From Devosia sp. (GTDB taxonomy: Bacteria; Pseudomonadota; Alphaproteobacteria; Rhizobiales; Devosiaceae): 9,124 nt of DNA. The notes below the pieces were generated by a model. It saw only the letters and a list, made by a program, of their open reading frames with translations. It had not been told where the DNA came from and did not search any database. Below, one piece after another: positions 7,431 through 9,124 of the stretch; position 1 is the first letter of the stretch; each line of letters starts with the position of its first letter. The translations under genes were made by a program, and so were the position numbers. Location of the stretch: assembly GCA_016793415.1 (NCBI GenBank), contig JAEUMC010000494.1, positions 1 through 9,124 on the forward strand, given 5' to 3'.

Positions 7431-8168
7431 TCAGGTGATGTCGAAGCTGACGGCGTGATTGCCGAGGCGGCCGACCACATGACCGGCGCCGCTGATCGGC
7501 ACGAGGCCGCAGAGCGAGCCGGTCGTGATCACCGTGCCGGCCTTCAGGGGGAATGCCGGGTTCTGGTTCTTGGCGTAGGCGATGAACGAGTTGAGCACGG
7601 TGCCGAACGAGTGTTTGGCTGGCGCCGACCATATCCCTTTGCCGGCGAATTCGAGGTGCACATCGTAGTTCTCGATCTCGGCGCCGGCATCGCGATGCGA
7701 AGGATCGATGACATAGCCATAGGCCGAGGCGTTGTCCGCGAGGCCGCCATTGGCGCCGGCGAGCGAGCGATCGGCGTAGCGCGTGCCGCAAACCTCGATG
7801 CCGACGAAGTAATGGCTGATCGCCTCGATGATATCGATCTCGTCGCGGTTGGCGGCTTCGGTGGTAAGATCGCTGGCCAGCACCAGGCCGACTTCGACCT
7901 CGAGCCCGGTCAGCGTCGGCGACGACAACTGGAACGCGCCGCTGTTGCCGACGCGTGATCGGTAGATCGGCGCGCAGGTGCCGAGGCCGTCCGGCGTGAC
8001 AAGCGTCTTGAGCAGCGCTGGCGTTTCGCCGAGCGCCGCCATCGTGGCGGACTGGATGCGGAGGGCGGCTGCACGATCGAGCGCCGCATAGGGGACAGCA
8101 TCGACATCATGCCGGCCGGCACGCTGGGCTTCGATAAGCTGCTGGGTGAGGTCGGCTTCGGTCGGCAT
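7431..8168 (-). CDS. 2-keto-4-pentenoate hydratase-like protein (FAH superfamily)
   Basis: This 245-residue protein resembles the hydratase/decarboxylase branch of the fumarylacetoacetate hydrolase superfamily (MhpD, DmpE, DmpH). The family members add water to 2-hydroxypenta-2,4-dienoate or decarboxylate 4-oxalocrotonate, using Mg or Mn. By hand alignment to MhpD, Lys54 matches the active-site Lys, and Glu90, Glu92 (LEVEVGLVL) and Glu125 (VGIEVCGTR) match the metal ligands. LADNAS (143-148), FGTVLNSFIAY (188-198) and the LKAGTVITTGSLCG segment (208-221) are further family motifs. It may be shorter at the N terminus than MhpD. The start ATG has a strong GGAGGAAG ribosome-binding site. It lies between ridA-like and mazG genes, not in a recognisable aromatic pathway, so the substrate is unknown and it could be one of the unassigned FAH-family enzymes. 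Confidence 0.85.
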   Translation of the reverse strand: MPTEADLTQQLIEAQRAGRHDVDAVPYAALDRAAALRIQSATMAALGETPALLKTLVTPDGLGTCAPIYRSRVGNSGAFQLSSPTLTGLEVEVGLVLASDLTTEAANRDEIDIIEAISHYFVGIEVCGTRYADRSLAGANGGLADNASAYGYVIDPSHRDAGAEIENYDVHLEFAGKGIWSAPAKHSFGTVLNSFIAYAKNQNPAFPLKAGTVITTGSLCGLVPISGAGHVVGRLGNHAVSFDIT

Positions 8169-8173
8169 ATCGG

Positions 8174-8183
8174 TTCTTCCTCC
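8174..8183 (-). promoter_or_regulatory. Strong ribosome binding site of the hydratase gene
   Basis: On the minus strand GGAGGAAGAA ends 5 bases before the ATG at 8168, and the GGAGG core is about 10 bases upstream. It is among the best Shine-Dalgarno sequences in the window and fixes the start. It suggests that this gene is translated efficiently and independently of the RidA gene before it. Confidence 0.65.
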
Positions 8184-8188
8184 ATTCG

Positions 8189-8204
8189 CATAAGATATAT
8201 TATG
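8189..8204. promoter_or_regulatory. AT-rich near-palindrome, candidate operator/promoter of hydratase-mazG
   Basis: CATAAGATATATTATG is an inverted repeat with 14 of 16 positions symmetric. It stands out as an AT-rich island in GC-rich DNA, 20 to 36 bases upstream of the hydratase start. On the minus strand TTGTGT followed after 16 bases by TAATAT gives a possible -35/-10 pair, with the -10 inside the palindrome. That arrangement is typical of a promoter blocked by a repressor of GntR or similar type, but no regulator gene is visible in the window. Confidence 0.35.
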
Positions 8205-8250
8205 GAACTATCGCGTCGACACAACGGTGCGGCTGGCGGCCCTTGCGGCT

Positions 8251-8631
8251 CTATCCCAGTACCGCCGTTGCGGTAATCTCGATCCGCAGCCCCTTGGCCA
8301 GCAGTTCCTTGACCACCACTGTGGCACGGATCGGGTACGGCTTGGTGTTGAAGAACTCGGCATACACACGGTTCATGCCCGGCGCGTCGGCGCTGTCGAC
8401 GAGGAAGATCTGCACCTGGACGATATTGGTGAGTTCGCCGCCGGCGGCGTTGATCGCCTGCTTGAGGTTCGACAGTGCCTGGCGCGTCTGCACCTCGATG
8501 TCACCCTCGGTAATCTTGCCGGTCTGCGGATCCTCGGCCAGCACCACGAGCCAGACGTGGTTGCCGGCGCGCACGCAGTCGTTGATCGGGCCGCTGGATG
8601 GCGCAATGCGGGTATCGATGACTTCAATCAT
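8251..8631 (-). CDS. RidA (YjgF/YER057c/UK114) family protein
   Basis: This 126-residue protein has the length and pattern of the trimeric RidA family. Archetypal members hydrolyse reactive enamines/imines formed by PLP enzymes; other members include 2-aminomuconate deaminases. Visible landmarks are the strand GNHVWLVVLAEDP (23-35), the helix with QTRQALSNLKQAINAAGG (48-65), VQVQIFLVD (71-79) and the C-terminal IRATVVVKELLAKGLRIEITA (101-121). Arg102 falls where the substrate-binding Arg105 of E. coli RidA lies, and Glu118 matches Glu120, so deaminase activity is possible. The frame can be read back to 8733, but the extension overlaps the MBL gene and is Arg/Ser-rich; the ATG ending at 8631 has an AAGGAGG site about 10 bases upstream and matches the usual N terminus. 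The gene starts 34 bases after the MBL gene and ends 82 bases before the hydratase. Its subgroup is not clear from sequence alone. Confidence 0.88.
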   Translation of the reverse strand: MIEVIDTRIAPSSGPINDCVRAGNHVWLVVLAEDPQTGKITEGDIEVQTRQALSNLKQAINAAGGELTNIVQVQIFLVDSADAPGMNRVYAEFFNTKPYPIRATVVVKELLAKGLRIEITATAVLG

Positions 8632-8665
8632 TGGCGGCAGGCCTCCTTGGTGTCGTACGGCGATG

Positions 8666-9124
8666 TCAGCGCGGGCTGACGATCTCGCCGGCGGTGATGT
8701 CGATCTGCAGCCCGTCGAACGCCGGCCGGACATGGTCCGGTGTCATGGCGTCGGTCTGGGCATAGTCGAGGTCGATATGGAGGTTGGTCAGCACCGCATG
8801 GCGCGGCTGCAACTCGTCGACCAGTTCCAGCGCCTCGGACAGGCTCAGATGGCTTGGATGCGGCGTCGGCCGCAGCGCGTCGAGCACCCAGGTGTCGAGC
8901 CCGCTGACTGCCTCGCGCGAGCCATGCGGAATGCCGCTGAGGTCGCACGAATAGGCAAAGTTCCGCACCCGAAACCCCAGCGAATAGATATCGCCGTGAT
9001 CCTGGCGGAACGGCAGCACGCTGATCGAACCGCCCGGCCCGTCCACCGTCAGTGGCGTGCCGGCCTCGATCAGGTGCTGGTTGAGGATCGGCGGATAGCC
9101 CGAGCCCGGCGGCGCCGTGAAGCA
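8666..9124 (-). CDS. MBL-fold metallohydrolase (PhnP-like), C-terminal part
   Basis: Only the last 152 codons are present; the gene enters from the right edge, so the HxHxDH motif is missing. The part seen matches the PhnP-like group of beta-lactamase-fold hydrolases that lies near tatD/metG in many Alphaproteobacteria. Landmarks are FRQDHGDIYSLGFR (fragment residues 39-52), YSCDLSGIP with the metal-bridging Asp61 (58-66), LDALRPTPHPSHLSL (81-95) and TNLHIDLDY with the probable metal ligand His116 (113-121). Such enzymes cleave phosphodiester or related bonds; PhnP acts on cyclic ribose phosphate, but no phn genes are seen here and the substrate is unknown. The reading frame stays open to the window edge, and an internal GTG at 9046 is not the start. 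The stop is 34 bases before the RidA start, indicating one transcription unit. Confidence 0.85.
   Translation of the reverse strand, partial: CFTAPPGSGYPPILNQHLIEAGTPLTVDGPGGSISVLPFRQDHGDIYSLGFRVRNFAYSCDLSGIPHGSREAVSGLDTWVLDALRPTPHPSHLSLSEALELVDELQPRHAVLTNLHIDLDYAQTDAMTPDHVRPAFDGLQIDITAGEIVSPR

Noticed and set aside
7423..7791. N-terminal extension of mazG to a start at 7791
   Set aside because: The extra 123 residues are Arg-rich and out of frame with the overlapping hydratase, whose metal-ligand motifs show that it is the real gene there. MazG homology starts at the internal ATG at 7422.
8632..8733. N-terminal extension of the RidA protein to 8733
   Set aside because: It would overlap the MBL gene and add Arg/Ser-rich residues not seen in the family; the ATG at 8631 has a good ribosome-binding site.

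Overview
The window looks like a chromosomal core segment of an alphaproteobacterium, most likely Hyphomicrobiales (Rhizobiales). The reasons are the gene order ntrC-ntrY-ntrX-hfq-hflX, a short alphaproteobacterial-type Hfq, high-GC codon use and sparse intergenic DNA. A Devosia-like genus is possible, but the sequence alone does not settle it. I see no rRNA, tRNA, CRISPR array, insertion sequence, phage gene or integration scar, and codon use looks even across the window.

Left block, plus strand (1-6520). The window opens inside ntrC, the sigma-54 response regulator of nitrogen control, and keeps its Walker B motif through the C-terminal helix-turn-helix. After a 190-base spacer with two inverted repeats comes ntrY, a membrane sensor kinase with four predicted transmembrane segments, HAMP, PAS and histidine kinase domains. 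Its stop codon overlaps by one base the start of ntrX, its partner response regulator. A 170-base spacer with a candidate promoter leads to hfq (RNA chaperone) and, 8 bases later, hflX (ribosome-associated GTPase, TTG start). This block links two nitrogen/redox-type two-component systems to post-transcriptional and ribosome-rescue functions.

Right block, minus strand (6616-9124). It converges on hflX. In transcription order it holds an MBL-fold metallohydrolase (entering from beyond the window), a RidA-family protein, a 2-keto-4-pentenoate hydratase-like (FAH superfamily) enzyme, and mazG, an NTP pyrophosphohydrolase with two MazG domains. The short gaps (34, 82 and 8 bases) suggest one transcription unit, possibly with an internal promoter/operator before the hydratase.

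I found no clearly new biological system. The most unusual points are an NtrX whose AAA+ domain lacks the sigma-54-contacting GAFTGA loop and also has Ser in place of the Walker B Asp; the pairing of a RidA protein with a pentenoate hydratase, which recalls 2-aminomuconate-type catabolism; and palindromic elements in front of ntrY and of the hydratase.
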